Shown here: one piece after another, positions 8,446 to 16,567 of the stretch | How the letters are laid out: every line of letters starts with the position of its first letter | How positions within the stretch are numbered: the first letter of the stretch is position 1 | Source: Pseudomonadota bacterium | GTDB lineage: Bacteria; Pseudomonadota; Alphaproteobacteria; Rhizobiales; Xanthobacteraceae | Reading direction: 5' to 3' | NCBI GenBank assembly: GCA_023404675.1 | Contig: JAEYAW010000018.1 | Location: forward strand, 124,001 to 188,000 | Length of the DNA: 64,000 nucleotides | Position numbers and translations under genes: made by a program | The notes under the pieces: model-generated | What the model was told of the DNA's origin: nothing | The model's database searches: none | What the model saw: only the letters and a program-made list of their open reading frames with translations

Positions 8446-9611
8446 CGCGCCACCGCCCTTCGCCCATGTACGGCATCCGACAGCCGTTCGAGGGCGGAAT
8501 CGATGGTGGCATCACGTTTGGCGAAGCAGAAGCGCACGACGGAGGTCACGGCCTTCTCCTCATAGAAGGCCGACACCGGAATGGCGGCGACCTTGTAGTC
8601 GGTCACGATGCGGCGGCAGAACGCCTCGTCGGTCTCGTTCAGCCCCAGCGGCGTCAGATCGACGGTGAGAAAGTATGTCCCCTGCGAATGCAGCACGGGG
8701 AAACCGAGGCTTTCGAGCCCGGCGGTGAGCCGGTCGCGGCTGCGCGCGAGATCGCGGCGCATCTCGAAGAAGTATTCGTCCGGCTTCGACAGACCATAGG
8801 CGACCGCGACCTGAAGATTCGGCGCGGTGGTGAAGGTGAGAAACTGGTGCGCCTTGGCGGCGACCCGCAGCAGCGGCGGCGCGGCGCAAACGAACCCGAC
8901 CTTCCAGCCGGTGAGCGAGAAAATCTTTCCCGCCGAGCCGACCTTGATGGTGCGATCGCGCATCCCCGGCAGCGTGATCAGCGGAATATGCTCCCGCCCG
9001 TCGAACACGACATGCTCCCACACCTCGTCGCAGATCGCGATGGCATCGAACTCCTGACAGTAGCGTGCCAGCAATTCGAGATCCTCGCGCGGATAAACGA
9101 CAGCGGAGGGATTGAGCGGATTGTTGAACAGCACCGCGCGCGTCTTCGGCGTAAAGACGGCTTTCAACGCCTCCTCAGTCAGCCGCCAGTGCGGCGGCTC
9201 CAGCCGCACGAGGCGCGGGATGCCGCCCGCCTGCCGGATGATCGGCAGGTAGGAGTCATAGACCGGCTGGAAGACAACCACCTCGTCGCCGGGCTCCACC
9301 ACCGCGAGGATCGAACTGGTCAGCGCCTCGGTACCGCCCGACGTCACCATCACCTCGGTCATGGGATCGAGCGTCAGGCCGTGCCAGTGCCCGTAATGCG
9401 TGGCGATCGCCTGCCGCAGTTCTGGAATGCCCATCATCGACGGGTACTGGTTGTAGCCGTTGACCACCGCATCGGCGGCCTTCTGGCGGATATCCAGCGG
9501 CCCGGGATCGTCCGGAAACCCCTGCCCGAGATTGATGGCGTCGTTGTCGCGCGCGAGCTGCGACATCGCCTCGAAGATCGTCACCGGCAGGTTGGCGAAG
9601 ACGGGATTCAT
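8442..9611 (-). CDS. Class I/II PLP-dependent aminotransferase
   Basis: A 389-residue fold-type I aminotransferase. Lys229 in S-A-G-K-I-F-S-L-T-G-W-K binds pyridoxal phosphate; N-L-G-Q-G-F-P-D near residue 27 and N-N-P-L-N-P near 163 are typical of the methionine/kynurenine-type (YbdL-like) subgroup. Substrate cannot be told from sequence. I chose ATG 9611, where homologues usually begin (M-N-P-V-F); an in-frame GTG at 9617 is closer to the GGGAG ribosome binding site and is the alternative. It lies in a minus-strand run with rhodanese upstream and the polyamine-type binding protein downstream. Confidence 0.88.
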   Translation of the reverse strand: MNPVFANLPVTIFEAMSQLARDNDAINLGQGFPDDPGPLDIRQKAADAVVNGYNQYPSMMGIPELRQAIATHYGHWHGLTLDPMTEVMVTSGGTEALTSSILAVVEPGDEVVVFQPVYDSYLPIIRQAGGIPRLVRLEPPHWRLTEEALKAVFTPKTRAVLFNNPLNPSAVVYPREDLELLARYCQEFDAIAICDEVWEHVVFDGREHIPLITLPGMRDRTIKVGSAGKIFSLTGWKVGFVCAAPPLLRVAAKAHQFLTFTTAPNLQVAVAYGLSKPDEYFFEMRRDLARSRDRLTAGLESLGFPVLHSQGTYFLTVDLTPLGLNETDEAFCRRIVTDYKVAAIPVSAFYEEKAVTSVVRFCFAKRDATIDSALERLSDAVHGRRAVAR

Positions 9612-9634
9612 GCGCACGAGGCTCCCGGCCTGGC

Positions 9635-9967
9635 TCAGCCGCCGACTCTGGTCGGCAATCCGGCCGCCTTCCAGCCGAGAATGCCGCCCGCAAGATGCTT
9701 GTCGTAGGGCAGCCCGGCGGCCTGCGCGGCCATGGAGGCCGTCGCGGAGCGCTTGCCGGAGCGGCAGGCGAACACGATCTCCTTGCCCTGCGGATCTGGG
9801 ATCGCGGCCGGATCGAAGGTCGAGAGCGGCACGACTACCCCGTCGGGATAGGCCTCGGCGGCGACCTCGTTGTCCTCCCGCACGTCCACCAGCAGATAGC
9901 GCCCTTCCGCGAGGCCTTTCGACACTTCGTCGGGAGTTAAATCCTGAACACGTCCATTCTCGGCCAC
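9635..9967 (-). CDS. Rhodanese-domain protein (GTG start)
   Basis: A 110-residue single rhodanese domain. The active-site loop is C-R-S-G-K-R with Cys68, and L-L-V-D-V-R-E-D near residue 25 is the CH2A-type motif. Such small cytoplasmic rhodaneses move sulfur as a persulfide; the acceptor is unknown. There is no ATG: the GTG at 9967 has GGAGG 7 bases upstream, which fixes the start. It is 18-24 bases upstream of the aminotransferase start and likely cotranscribed with it. The frame continues open for 1.8 kb antisense through kup, which is only a compositional shadow. Confidence 0.88.
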   Translation of the reverse strand: MAENGRVQDLTPDEVSKGLAEGRYLLVDVREDNEVAAEAYPDGVVVPLSTFDPAAIPDPQGKEIVFACRSGKRSATASMAAQAAGLPYDKHLAGGILGWKAAGLPTRVGG

Positions 9968-10119
9968 GCCACGTCCTCCACCTCGGGCCGCGCGCCGCGC
10001 GGCCGTCACAAGCCGGGCAAACTCGCCTCCCGGCGCGCGAAAATCAAGCGTGAGTTGTTCAGATCCCGGATAGGGGCCGGGGGAGCGGCTTCCGGCCTTC
10101 GGTTCGGCGCGCAAACCGC

Positions 10120-12051
10120 TCAGATGGTCACCTGGGTCCCGACCTCGACCACCCGTCCGGTCGGAATCTGGAAATAATCCGTCGCGTCGTTGGCGGCGCG
10201 GCTGAGGGCGATGAACACGTGGTCCTGCCACAACGGCATACCCGATTGCGCGGCCGGTTTGAGCGAACGGCGCGACACGAAAAACGACGTCGACATGATA
10301 TCGAACTGCCAGCCCAGCTTGCGGGCGATGCCCAGCGCCTTGGGCACGTTCGGCGTCTCCATGAAACCGAAGCGCAGCCGCACGCAGGAGAACTTCGGAC
10401 TGATCCCGACCATCTGAACGCGATCCAGCGGATCGACGCGCGGCGTCTGCGAGGTCTCGATGGTGAGGATGACGTTGTGCTCGTGCAGAATCTTGTTGTG
10501 CTTGAGATTGTGCAGCAATGCGGTGGGTGCGAAGTCGGGATCGCTGGTGAGAAACACCGCCGTGCCGGGCACGACATGCGGCGACTTCTTTTCCAGATTC
10601 TTGACGAGATCGATCAGCGGCACCTCGGTGCGCCGGGTCTTGCTCAGCAGAATTGCCGTTCCACGCCGCCAGGTCCAGATCAGGAAAACCATCAGCAGGC
10701 CGAACAGCAGGGGCAGCCACGCGCCATCCATGATCTTCAGAAGGTTGGCGGCGAAAAAGCTGATATCGACGATGATCAACGGCCCCATGATCGCGATGAC
10801 CAGAGCCGCGCGCCAGTTCCACAACTTCCAGATCACGACGAAGCCCATGATGCCATCGGCGACCATCGTGGTGGCGACCGCGATGCCGTAGGCCGCTGCA
10901 AGCCCGCTGGAGGTCTTGAACATCAGCACCAGCAGAAGAACGCCGATGAGCAGCATCCAGTTGACGCGGGGAAGATAGATCTGCCCTGCGTGACTTTCCG
11001 ACGTGTATCGGACTTCGAAGCGCGGCAGCAGGCCAAGCTGGATCGCCTGCCGGACCAGGGAAAACGCGCCGGTGATCACCGCCTGGCTGGCGATCACGGT
11101 CGCCGCCGTGGCCAATATGACGAGAGGGACCAGCAGTTGTTTCGGCACCATCGCGTAGAACGGATTTTCGATGGCCGCGGGATGAGTCAGCAGCAGCGCG
11201 CCCTGCCCGAAATAGTTCAGAAGCAGCGCCGGAAGAACGAAGCCGAACCAGCCAAACTGGATCGGCTTGCGGCCGAAATGCCCGAGATCGGCATAGAGCG
11301 CCTCGCCGCCCGTCACGACGAGGAAAACCGCGCCGAGCGTGATCAGCCCGATATGGCCGTGATTGAAAAGAAAGGAGATCGCATAGGCGGGATTGATCGC
11401 ATAAATGATGGTCCAGTCGTCGCTGATGTGCGCCAGCCCCATCACCGCGAGCGTCGCAAACCAGATCGCCATCACGGGGCCGAATGCCGCCGCCACGCTT
11501 GCGGTCCCCCTGCGCTGGACCGCAAACAGCAGCACGAGAATGACGACCGTCAGCGGAATCACGTAGCGTTCGAGGCCGGGCGTCACATATTTCAGGCCCT
11601 CCATTGCGGAGAGCACCGAAATGGCCGGCGTGATCATCGAATCGCCGAGAAACATCGCCGCGCCGACCACGCCGAGTCCCAGAAGCACCCAAGACGAGCG
11701 TCCGAGTGCACGCTGGCAGAGGGCCATCAGGGATAGCGTCCCCCCCTCGCCGTTGTTGTCGGCCCGCAGCAGCAGCAGCACATACTTCGTGGCAACGACG
11801 ACAATGAGAGACCACACGATCAGCGACAACACGCCGAGAATGATCGATCGCGTGACCGGACCGCCTGCGGCGGCCGCATGGGCCGCCTCGCGCAGCGCAT
11901 AAAGCGGCGAGGTCCCGATATCGCCGAACACCACACCGATGCTGCCGATCGTCAGGGCCCAGAAGCCCGGCTTGGCGGTCGGTTCGCCTGCCGCGTCGGG
12001 TGAGAGCTCACTAACGGCCATTGGTTCCAAAGCACGCTTGGGTTGGTTCAT
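10120..12051 (-). CDS. kup: Low-affinity potassium uptake protein Kup
   Basis: A 643-residue KUP/HAK/KT-type K+:H+ symporter of the inner membrane. The signature G-V-V-F-G-D-I-G-T-S-P-L-Y-A-L-R lies near residue 40, followed by about 12 membrane helices and a cytoplasmic C-terminal domain of about 180 residues ending in V-V-E-V-G-T-Q-V-T-I. Length and order match the family. ATG 12051 is used; a second ATG at 12021 with a nearby GGA is possible. The 152 bases to the next gene (9968-10119) hold no gene. Confidence 0.93.
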   Translation of the reverse strand: MNQPKRALEPMAVSELSPDAAGEPTAKPGFWALTIGSIGVVFGDIGTSPLYALREAAHAAAAGGPVTRSIILGVLSLIVWSLIVVVATKYVLLLLRADNNGEGGTLSLMALCQRALGRSSWVLLGLGVVGAAMFLGDSMITPAISVLSAMEGLKYVTPGLERYVIPLTVVILVLLFAVQRRGTASVAAAFGPVMAIWFATLAVMGLAHISDDWTIIYAINPAYAISFLFNHGHIGLITLGAVFLVVTGGEALYADLGHFGRKPIQFGWFGFVLPALLLNYFGQGALLLTHPAAIENPFYAMVPKQLLVPLVILATAATVIASQAVITGAFSLVRQAIQLGLLPRFEVRYTSESHAGQIYLPRVNWMLLIGVLLLVLMFKTSSGLAAAYGIAVATTMVADGIMGFVVIWKLWNWRAALVIAIMGPLIIVDISFFAANLLKIMDGAWLPLLFGLLMVFLIWTWRRGTAILLSKTRRTEVPLIDLVKNLEKKSPHVVPGTAVFLTSDPDFAPTALLHNLKHNKILHEHNVILTIETSQTPRVDPLDRVQMVGISPKFSCVRLRFGFMETPNVPKALGIARKLGWQFDIMSTSFFVSRRSLKPAAQSGMPLWQDHVFIALSRAANDATDYFQIPTGRVVEVGTQVTI

Positions 12052-12151
12052 TCCGGCAGGCCGCGCCGCCGCGTTGACCCAGCTTATACCATGGCTTCAG
12101 AACCTGACCACAGCGTCTGGCGCCCCTGTTGAAAGCGCCGTCCGCGGTCCG

Positions 12152-12979
12152 TCAGGGCTTGAGATCGGGGGGGACGGGCGAATTCTCCCGCATCAGCGTG
12201 ATCGTCACCCGGCGGTTTGCGGCCAGGGAGGGGTCGTCCGGAAAAAGCGGCTGCGTATCGGCTTTGCCGACCACGGCAAACACCCGCCCGGGCGGCAAGC
12301 CGTCCTGAACCAGGATTTGCCGCACGGCGTTGGCGCGGTCGGCCGACAGATCGAAGGCATCGTATCCGGCACGCGCGTTCTGGAAATTGGATGCCGTATG
12401 GCCGACGATTGACACCCGGAACGGGGTCGCGCGCAGCGGAGCCGCAAGCCGCTGGATCAACATCCGCGTGCGATCATAGGGCTCCTTGGAGCCCAGCGGG
12501 AACATCGAGCGCCCTTCCTGATCGACGATCTCGATGTTCAGGCCCTGCGAGGTTTCCTCGAACATGATCTGCTTGGAGACATCCGTCAGTTCGGGCATGT
12601 CCTGCAGCGCCTGACGAAGCGAAGCCGACGCCAGCGAGAATGCGCGATCCGTCGTGTGACGCGCGCCCTGCTCCCTCTTGTTGTCTTCGAGATCGGGGGT
12701 CGGATTGTTGGAAGCTTCGTCCGGCGGAATGTGCGCGGTGTTCTTGAGCCTCGGCCGGGTCGGGAGTCCGTCTGACTCGACGATTCCTGAATAGCGCGCC
12801 TGTGTCTGCACGCCGAAGGCTTCGCGCATCGAGCCCGCGACGATCTGCAGCTTCTGCTGGTCCTGGGTCGAGAATGCGGTCAGCATCACGAAGAAGCTCA
12901 TCAGCAGCGCCATCAGGTCCGCGAAGGTCACGAACCACCCGTGACCACCGTGAGCTTCACCGCGTTTCTTCTTGGCCAT
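12152..12979 (-). CDS. motB: MotB-like stator protein with OmpA-type peptidoglycan-binding domain
   Basis: A 275-residue protein: short cytoplasmic tail (M-A-K-K-K-R-G), one membrane helix with the ion-binding Asp21 (F-A-D-L-M-A-L-L-M-S-F-F), a linker, and a C-terminal OmpA/MotB domain with D-A-F-D-L-S-A-D-R-A-N-A-V-R. With MotA it forms an ion channel anchored to peptidoglycan. No flagellar genes are in sight, so it could power a flagellum coded elsewhere or another process. It starts 27 bases after the motA stop. Confidence 0.85.
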   Translation of the reverse strand: MAKKKRGEAHGGHGWFVTFADLMALLMSFFVMLTAFSTQDQQKLQIVAGSMREAFGVQTQARYSGIVESDGLPTRPRLKNTAHIPPDEASNNPTPDLEDNKREQGARHTTDRAFSLASASLRQALQDMPELTDVSKQIMFEETSQGLNIEIVDQEGRSMFPLGSKEPYDRTRMLIQRLAAPLRATPFRVSIVGHTASNFQNARAGYDAFDLSADRANAVRQILVQDGLPPGRVFAVVGKADTQPLFPDDPSLAANRRVTITLMRENSPVPPDLKP

Positions 12980-13005
12980 CGTACACCCCCGCCCGGTTGC
13001 GCCTC

Positions 13006-13779
13006 TCAGGCCGGTACCGGCTCGCCCTCTTCGTCGCGATGCTTTTCCGGCAGGTAAGCCAGCAACATCTCGCGCACGAGGGCCGGGCTTTTCGATTCAC
13101 GGATCATCAGAATGCCGTCGATGATCAGCGTGCGATTGGTTTCCTCGTCCAGCAGCTTGACGTGGAGCTTGTCGGCGATCGGCAGACAGACGAGGTTGGA
13201 GACCAGCGCGCCGTACAGCGTCGCCAGCAGCGCCACCGCCATGAACGGGCCGAGCTTCGAGGGGTCGGACATGTTGGAGAACATTTGCACCATGCCGAGC
13301 AGCGTGCCGACCATGCCGAAGGCCGGCGCGCAGTCGCCGATCGCGCGATAGATCTTGGAACCTTCCTCCAGATGCATGAGGAAATTGTCCCGATCCCGCT
13401 CCATGTTGTCGCGGATGAATTCAAGATCGTAGCCGTCAGCGATGTAGCGGATGCCCTTCGCGAGGAACGGATCATCCGCCTCGACTTTTTCAAGGCCTAC
13501 AGGACCCTGCTTGCGGGCGATTTCTGCGATGCGTGCCAGCTCGTCCACGAGGTCACGTGCCGACAGCCGGCTCAGGGTGAAGGCGAATTTCGCACCGAGC
13601 GGCATACCGTGCAGGATCGAGGACAGCGGGAACCGGATCAGGGTGGCGGCAAACGAGCCGCCGAAAATCGCGATGATGGCATGGACGTCGTAAAACATCC
13701 CGAAATTGCCGCCCATCAGCATGAGCGAGGCAACCACGATCACGCCGGCAAGCAACCCGGCGCCTGTAGCGATATCCAT
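13006..13779 (-). CDS. motA: MotA/PomA-type stator channel protein
   Basis: Predicts 257 residues with four membrane helices and the large cytoplasmic loop of MotA/PomA. Start M-D-I-A-T-G-A-G-L-L-A-G resembles PomA; P-A-F-G-M-V-G-T-L-L-G-M-V is the conserved helix 3 motif. Together with the downstream MotB-like gene it forms an inner-membrane ion-driven motor. ATG 13779 is chosen since GGAG lies about 8 bases upstream; an open frame nine codons longer lacks support. The closeness to PomA makes sodium use possible, but the ion cannot be read from sequence alone. Confidence 0.87.
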   Translation of the reverse strand: MDIATGAGLLAGVIVVASLMLMGGNFGMFYDVHAIIAIFGGSFAATLIRFPLSSILHGMPLGAKFAFTLSRLSARDLVDELARIAEIARKQGPVGLEKVEADDPFLAKGIRYIADGYDLEFIRDNMERDRDNFLMHLEEGSKIYRAIGDCAPAFGMVGTLLGMVQMFSNMSDPSKLGPFMAVALLATLYGALVSNLVCLPIADKLHVKLLDEETNRTLIIDGILMIRESKSPALVREMLLAYLPEKHRDEEGEPVPA

Positions 13780-14081
13780 CGTAAACTCCGACGCGCACGC
13801 GTACACACGACCGGAGCCTCTCGATCGCGACCAGCTCGTTCTGAGCAGGCGCGGGAACTTTACGGTCCACGCGATTAATTCCGCGTTACCGCAGAGCGCA
13901 GACCCGTTACGCGCCGTTTACCACCAGATGGGTTCCTGGCCAGCGTTTACGAATTCCCGTGGCATGCGTGCCACATTCCGCCGCAAAGGACTCCTTGTTG
14001 CTGCCCGCATGCAACCAAATTCACACCACGTTGTTGCAGCAACACGGACTGCGCTCACGCGCGAAGAGTTAGGGGATGATC
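13780..14081. other. Intergenic region between divergent motA and outer-membrane protein gene
   Basis: About 300 bases without a gene. It must carry both divergent promoters. It is somewhat richer in A/T before the outer-membrane gene, but I see no operator or RNA gene. Confidence 0.5.
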
Positions 14082-14786
14082 ATGAAGAAGATTTTGTTGG
14101 GAGCCGTCTGCGCGGCGGCACTGGTGGGGCCGGCCTCTGCGGCCGATCTTGGACCGCGCACGTATACGAAGGCTCCGCCGCCGACGCCGGTCGCCGCCGT
14201 CTACAACTGGACCGGATTCTACATCGGTGGCCATGTGGGCGGCGCGTTCAACGGCGACAGCACCTTCGGAAGCGACGGACGGTTCCTCGGCGGTGTTCAG
14301 GTCGGCGCTGACTACCAGTTCGCCCCGAACTGGGTCGTGGGTATCGAGGGCCAGTACAGCTGGACGGGCGGCGGCAACAACAGTTCCGCCCTCTATCCGG
14401 GCGGTGCGGTTTCGCTCGACCATCGCGGCCTTGGCTCGGTCACCGGCCGTGTCGGCTACGCATTCGGTCCGTCTCTGCTCTACGTGAAGGGCGGCTATGC
14501 CTATTCGGACAGCTCGCTGAACGTGTCGTTTGCCGGTCTGCCTTCGGCCTATTCGGTCTCGGGCAACAACCGCGACGGCTGGACCGTTGGTGCGGGCCTC
14601 GAATACATGTTCCTGCCGAACCTGTCAGGCAAGATCGAGTATCAGTACTACGACTTCGGCAACACCACCTTCACCGGCGGCCCGCTGCCGCTGATCGGCG
14701 CCAGCTTCCGCAACGACGAGCACACCGTGAAGGCCGGCCTGAACTACCGCTTCAACTGGGGCGGCCCGGTCGTTCCCAGCTACTGA
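14082..14786 (+). CDS. Outer-membrane beta-barrel protein (Omp31/OMP_b-brl family)
   Basis: A 234-residue outer-membrane barrel. A signal peptide (M-K-K-I-L-L-G-A-V-C-A-A-A-L-V-G-P-A-S-A) is followed by a proline-rich stretch and W-T-G-F-Y-I-G-G-H-V-G-G, the start of the eight-stranded barrel seen in abundant rhizobial porin-like proteins. It ends with the strand N-Y-R-F-N-W-G-G. ATG 14082 is chosen because AGGGG lies 6 bases before it; the ATG two codons upstream sits directly on that ribosome binding site. A strong terminator follows 30 bases after the stop. Probably highly expressed and structural; no specific cargo can be named. Confidence 0.88.
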   Translation: MKKILLGAVCAAALVGPASAADLGPRTYTKAPPPTPVAAVYNWTGFYIGGHVGGAFNGDSTFGSDGRFLGGVQVGADYQFAPNWVVGIEGQYSWTGGGNNSSALYPGGAVSLDHRGLGSVTGRVGYAFGPSLLYVKGGYAYSDSSLNVSFAGLPSAYSVSGNNRDGWTVGAGLEYMFLPNLSGKIEYQYYDFGNTTFTGGPLPLIGASFRNDEHTVKAGLNYRFNWGGPVVPSY

Positions 14787-14815
14787 TCGCGGCAGCACTC
14801 AAGTCAGACCAAAAC

Positions 14816-14842
14816 AAAGGCCCGCCACCCGGCGGGCCTTTT
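14816..14842. terminator. Intrinsic terminator after the outer-membrane protein gene
   Basis: Perfect 11-base stem AAAGGCCCGCC (14816-14826) / GGCGGGCCTTT (14831-14841), loop ACCC, followed by T. It also has an A-run on the other side, so it can serve the convergent pssA transcript. Confidence 0.9.
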
Positions 14843-14862
14843 CATTTCCAACCAGAGCCAGC

Positions 14863-15753
14863 TCAATTCAGACGCGAAGGCCGTTCCTCATCCTGCGGGG
14901 CATCTGGCGGCGGCGCGACGAGCGGCGACGTTGACGTTGCAGGCGGTTCCATACCGCCCTCGGGTGGGGATGCAGCTGCGAGTTTTCGCGCATGGTCGCG
15001 ATAGGTCTTCCAGCCGATCGGCAGACACAGCAGATAAACGATCGAGCCGACCGACAGGATGTGCCACGGATAGGCGATCAGCAGCGCCACAAAGAGCACC
15101 GCGAACACAACCACCGGAAGCACCATCTCCGGCGACACCCGGCGGCCGAACATCTTGCCGGAGAAAACAGGCAGCCGCGAAACCATCAGAAACGCGATCA
15201 CCAGGGTGTAACCCGCCGTCAGTGTCGCATAGGGAATCGGCCAGCCGAGAAAGGCCAGATAGAGCGGCAGCAGCACGGTGATTGCACCCGCCGGTGCCGG
15301 AACGCCCGTGAAATAATTCGCGGCAAAGGGCGGCTTTGGCTCATCGATCGTCGCGTTGAAACGCGCCAGCCGCAATGCGCCCGCGATCGCGAAGATCATC
15401 GCGGCGATCCAGCCGAAGTTGCTGAGGAAATGGAGCTGCCAGAAATACAGGATCAGGCCCGGCGCGACTCCGAAATTGACGAAATCCGCCAGACTGTCGA
15501 GTTCCGCGCCGAAACGCGACTGCCCCTTGATCATGCGGGCAATGCGGCCGTCGATGCCATCAAGCGCGGCCGCGAAGACGATGGCGCCCACAGCCAGCTC
15601 CATCCGCCCCTCGATGGCGAGCCGGATCGAAGTCAGACCGGCGCCGATCGCCAGCAGCGTGATGACGTTGGGCACGAGCATGCGGACCGGGATCGGCCGG
15701 AAGCGACGCCGTGCCGCGTCAGGCGACTTTGAATGCTTCGGCTGGTCGATCAT
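14863..15753 (-). CDS. pssA: CDP-diacylglycerol-serine O-phosphatidyltransferase
   Basis: A 296-residue inner-membrane CDP-alcohol phosphatidyltransferase with several helices. The full catalytic motif D-x2-D-G-x2-A-R-x8-G-x3-D-x3-D is at Asp65, Asp68, Gly82, Asp86 and Asp90. It joins CDP-diacylglycerol with serine to give phosphatidylserine, the precursor of phosphatidylethanolamine. ATG 15753 is used because GAGG stands 6 bases before it; a GTG four codons upstream is less likely. The C-terminal 45 residues are proline-rich and probably disordered. The next gene upstream, psd, makes the following enzyme of the same pathway. Confidence 0.93.
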   Translation of the reverse strand: MIDQPKHSKSPDAARRRFRPIPVRMLVPNVITLLAIGAGLTSIRLAIEGRMELAVGAIVFAAALDGIDGRIARMIKGQSRFGAELDSLADFVNFGVAPGLILYFWQLHFLSNFGWIAAMIFAIAGALRLARFNATIDEPKPPFAANYFTGVPAPAGAITVLLPLYLAFLGWPIPYATLTAGYTLVIAFLMVSRLPVFSGKMFGRRVSPEMVLPVVVFAVLFVALLIAYPWHILSVGSIVYLLCLPIGWKTYRDHARKLAAASPPEGGMEPPATSTSPLVAPPPDAPQDEERPSRLN

Positions 15754-15810
15754 CGCGAACCTCACTCGCTTGCCTGACTGCCACAGGACGCCCCCGCGCC
15801 TTGCAGGTTC

Positions 15811-16509
15811 TCACGCTTCCCGGAAGCTGCGGCCATCGTCTGGCCGCCGCAATTCGGCCAGTACCGTCTCGCCAGCCACCGCCGTCTGGCCGACCGCGAC
15901 GAGCGGCCGCGTCCCCTCGGGAAGAAACACGTCGAGCCGCGATCCGAAGCGGATCAGACCGAACCGCTCGCCCGCGCCGATCACCTGCCCTTCCTTCACG
16001 AACGACACGATGCGCCGCGCGACGAGACCGGCAATCTGGATCACGCCGATGCGCCCGTCCGGCGTCGAGATCACGAGCGAATTGCGCTCGTTGTCGTCGC
16101 TCGCCTTGTCGAGTTCGGCATTGATGAACTTGCCGGGACGATAGGCGATGCGGTCGATCCGACCCGCCACGGGACTGCGGTTCACGTGGCAGTTGAACAC
16201 GCTCATGAAGATCGACACCCGCGGCAGCGGCTTGTCGCCCAGCCCCAATTCCGCGGGCGGCACCGCAGGCATGACCAGCGACACCCGGCCGTCGGCCGGC
16301 GAGATCACCAGCCCCTCGCCGATCGGCGTGACGCGGACAGGATCGCGGAAAAACAGCACGCACCAGACAGTCAGGATCACCCCGATCCAGCCGAGCGGCG
16401 CCCACAGCCAGAACAAAACGAGACTGGCCACCGCGAAGCCGCCGATGAAGGGGTAGCCTTCGGGATGAATCGGCGGAATCTGGCCGCGAATGGAATTGAC
16501 GATGGACAT
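15811..16509 (-). CDS. psd: Phosphatidylserine decarboxylase (short Psd-A type)
   Basis: A 232-residue proenzyme of the short, archaeal/rhizobial type. The self-cleavage site is Gly189-Ser190 (I-R-F-G-S-R-L-D-V-F), which would yield the pyruvoyl cofactor on a small alpha chain. One membrane segment pair near residues 20-52 anchors it. It converts phosphatidylserine to phosphatidylethanolamine. It lies 57 bases upstream of pssA on the same strand. ATG 16509 begins the homology; the longer open frame upstream overlaps the spacer to the ABC gene and has no family match. Confidence 0.93.
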   Translation of the reverse strand: MSIVNSIRGQIPPIHPEGYPFIGGFAVASLVLFWLWAPLGWIGVILTVWCVLFFRDPVRVTPIGEGLVISPADGRVSLVMPAVPPAELGLGDKPLPRVSIFMSVFNCHVNRSPVAGRIDRIAYRPGKFINAELDKASDDNERNSLVISTPDGRIGVIQIAGLVARRIVSFVKEGQVIGAGERFGLIRFGSRLDVFLPEGTRPLVAVGQTAVAGETVLAELRRPDDGRSFREA

Positions 16510-16567
16510 GCGTAAGGGACCGGGTCTCGCTAGGCTTTGAATGTCAACGCGGATTCTCGGCCGGACA

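Noticed and set aside
9968..11815. Long open frame on the minus strand continuing from the rhodanese gene through kup in another frame
   Set aside because: It overlaps the well-supported kup gene on the same strand, lacks any family motif there, and reflects GC-rich third positions; only the last 110 codons are real.
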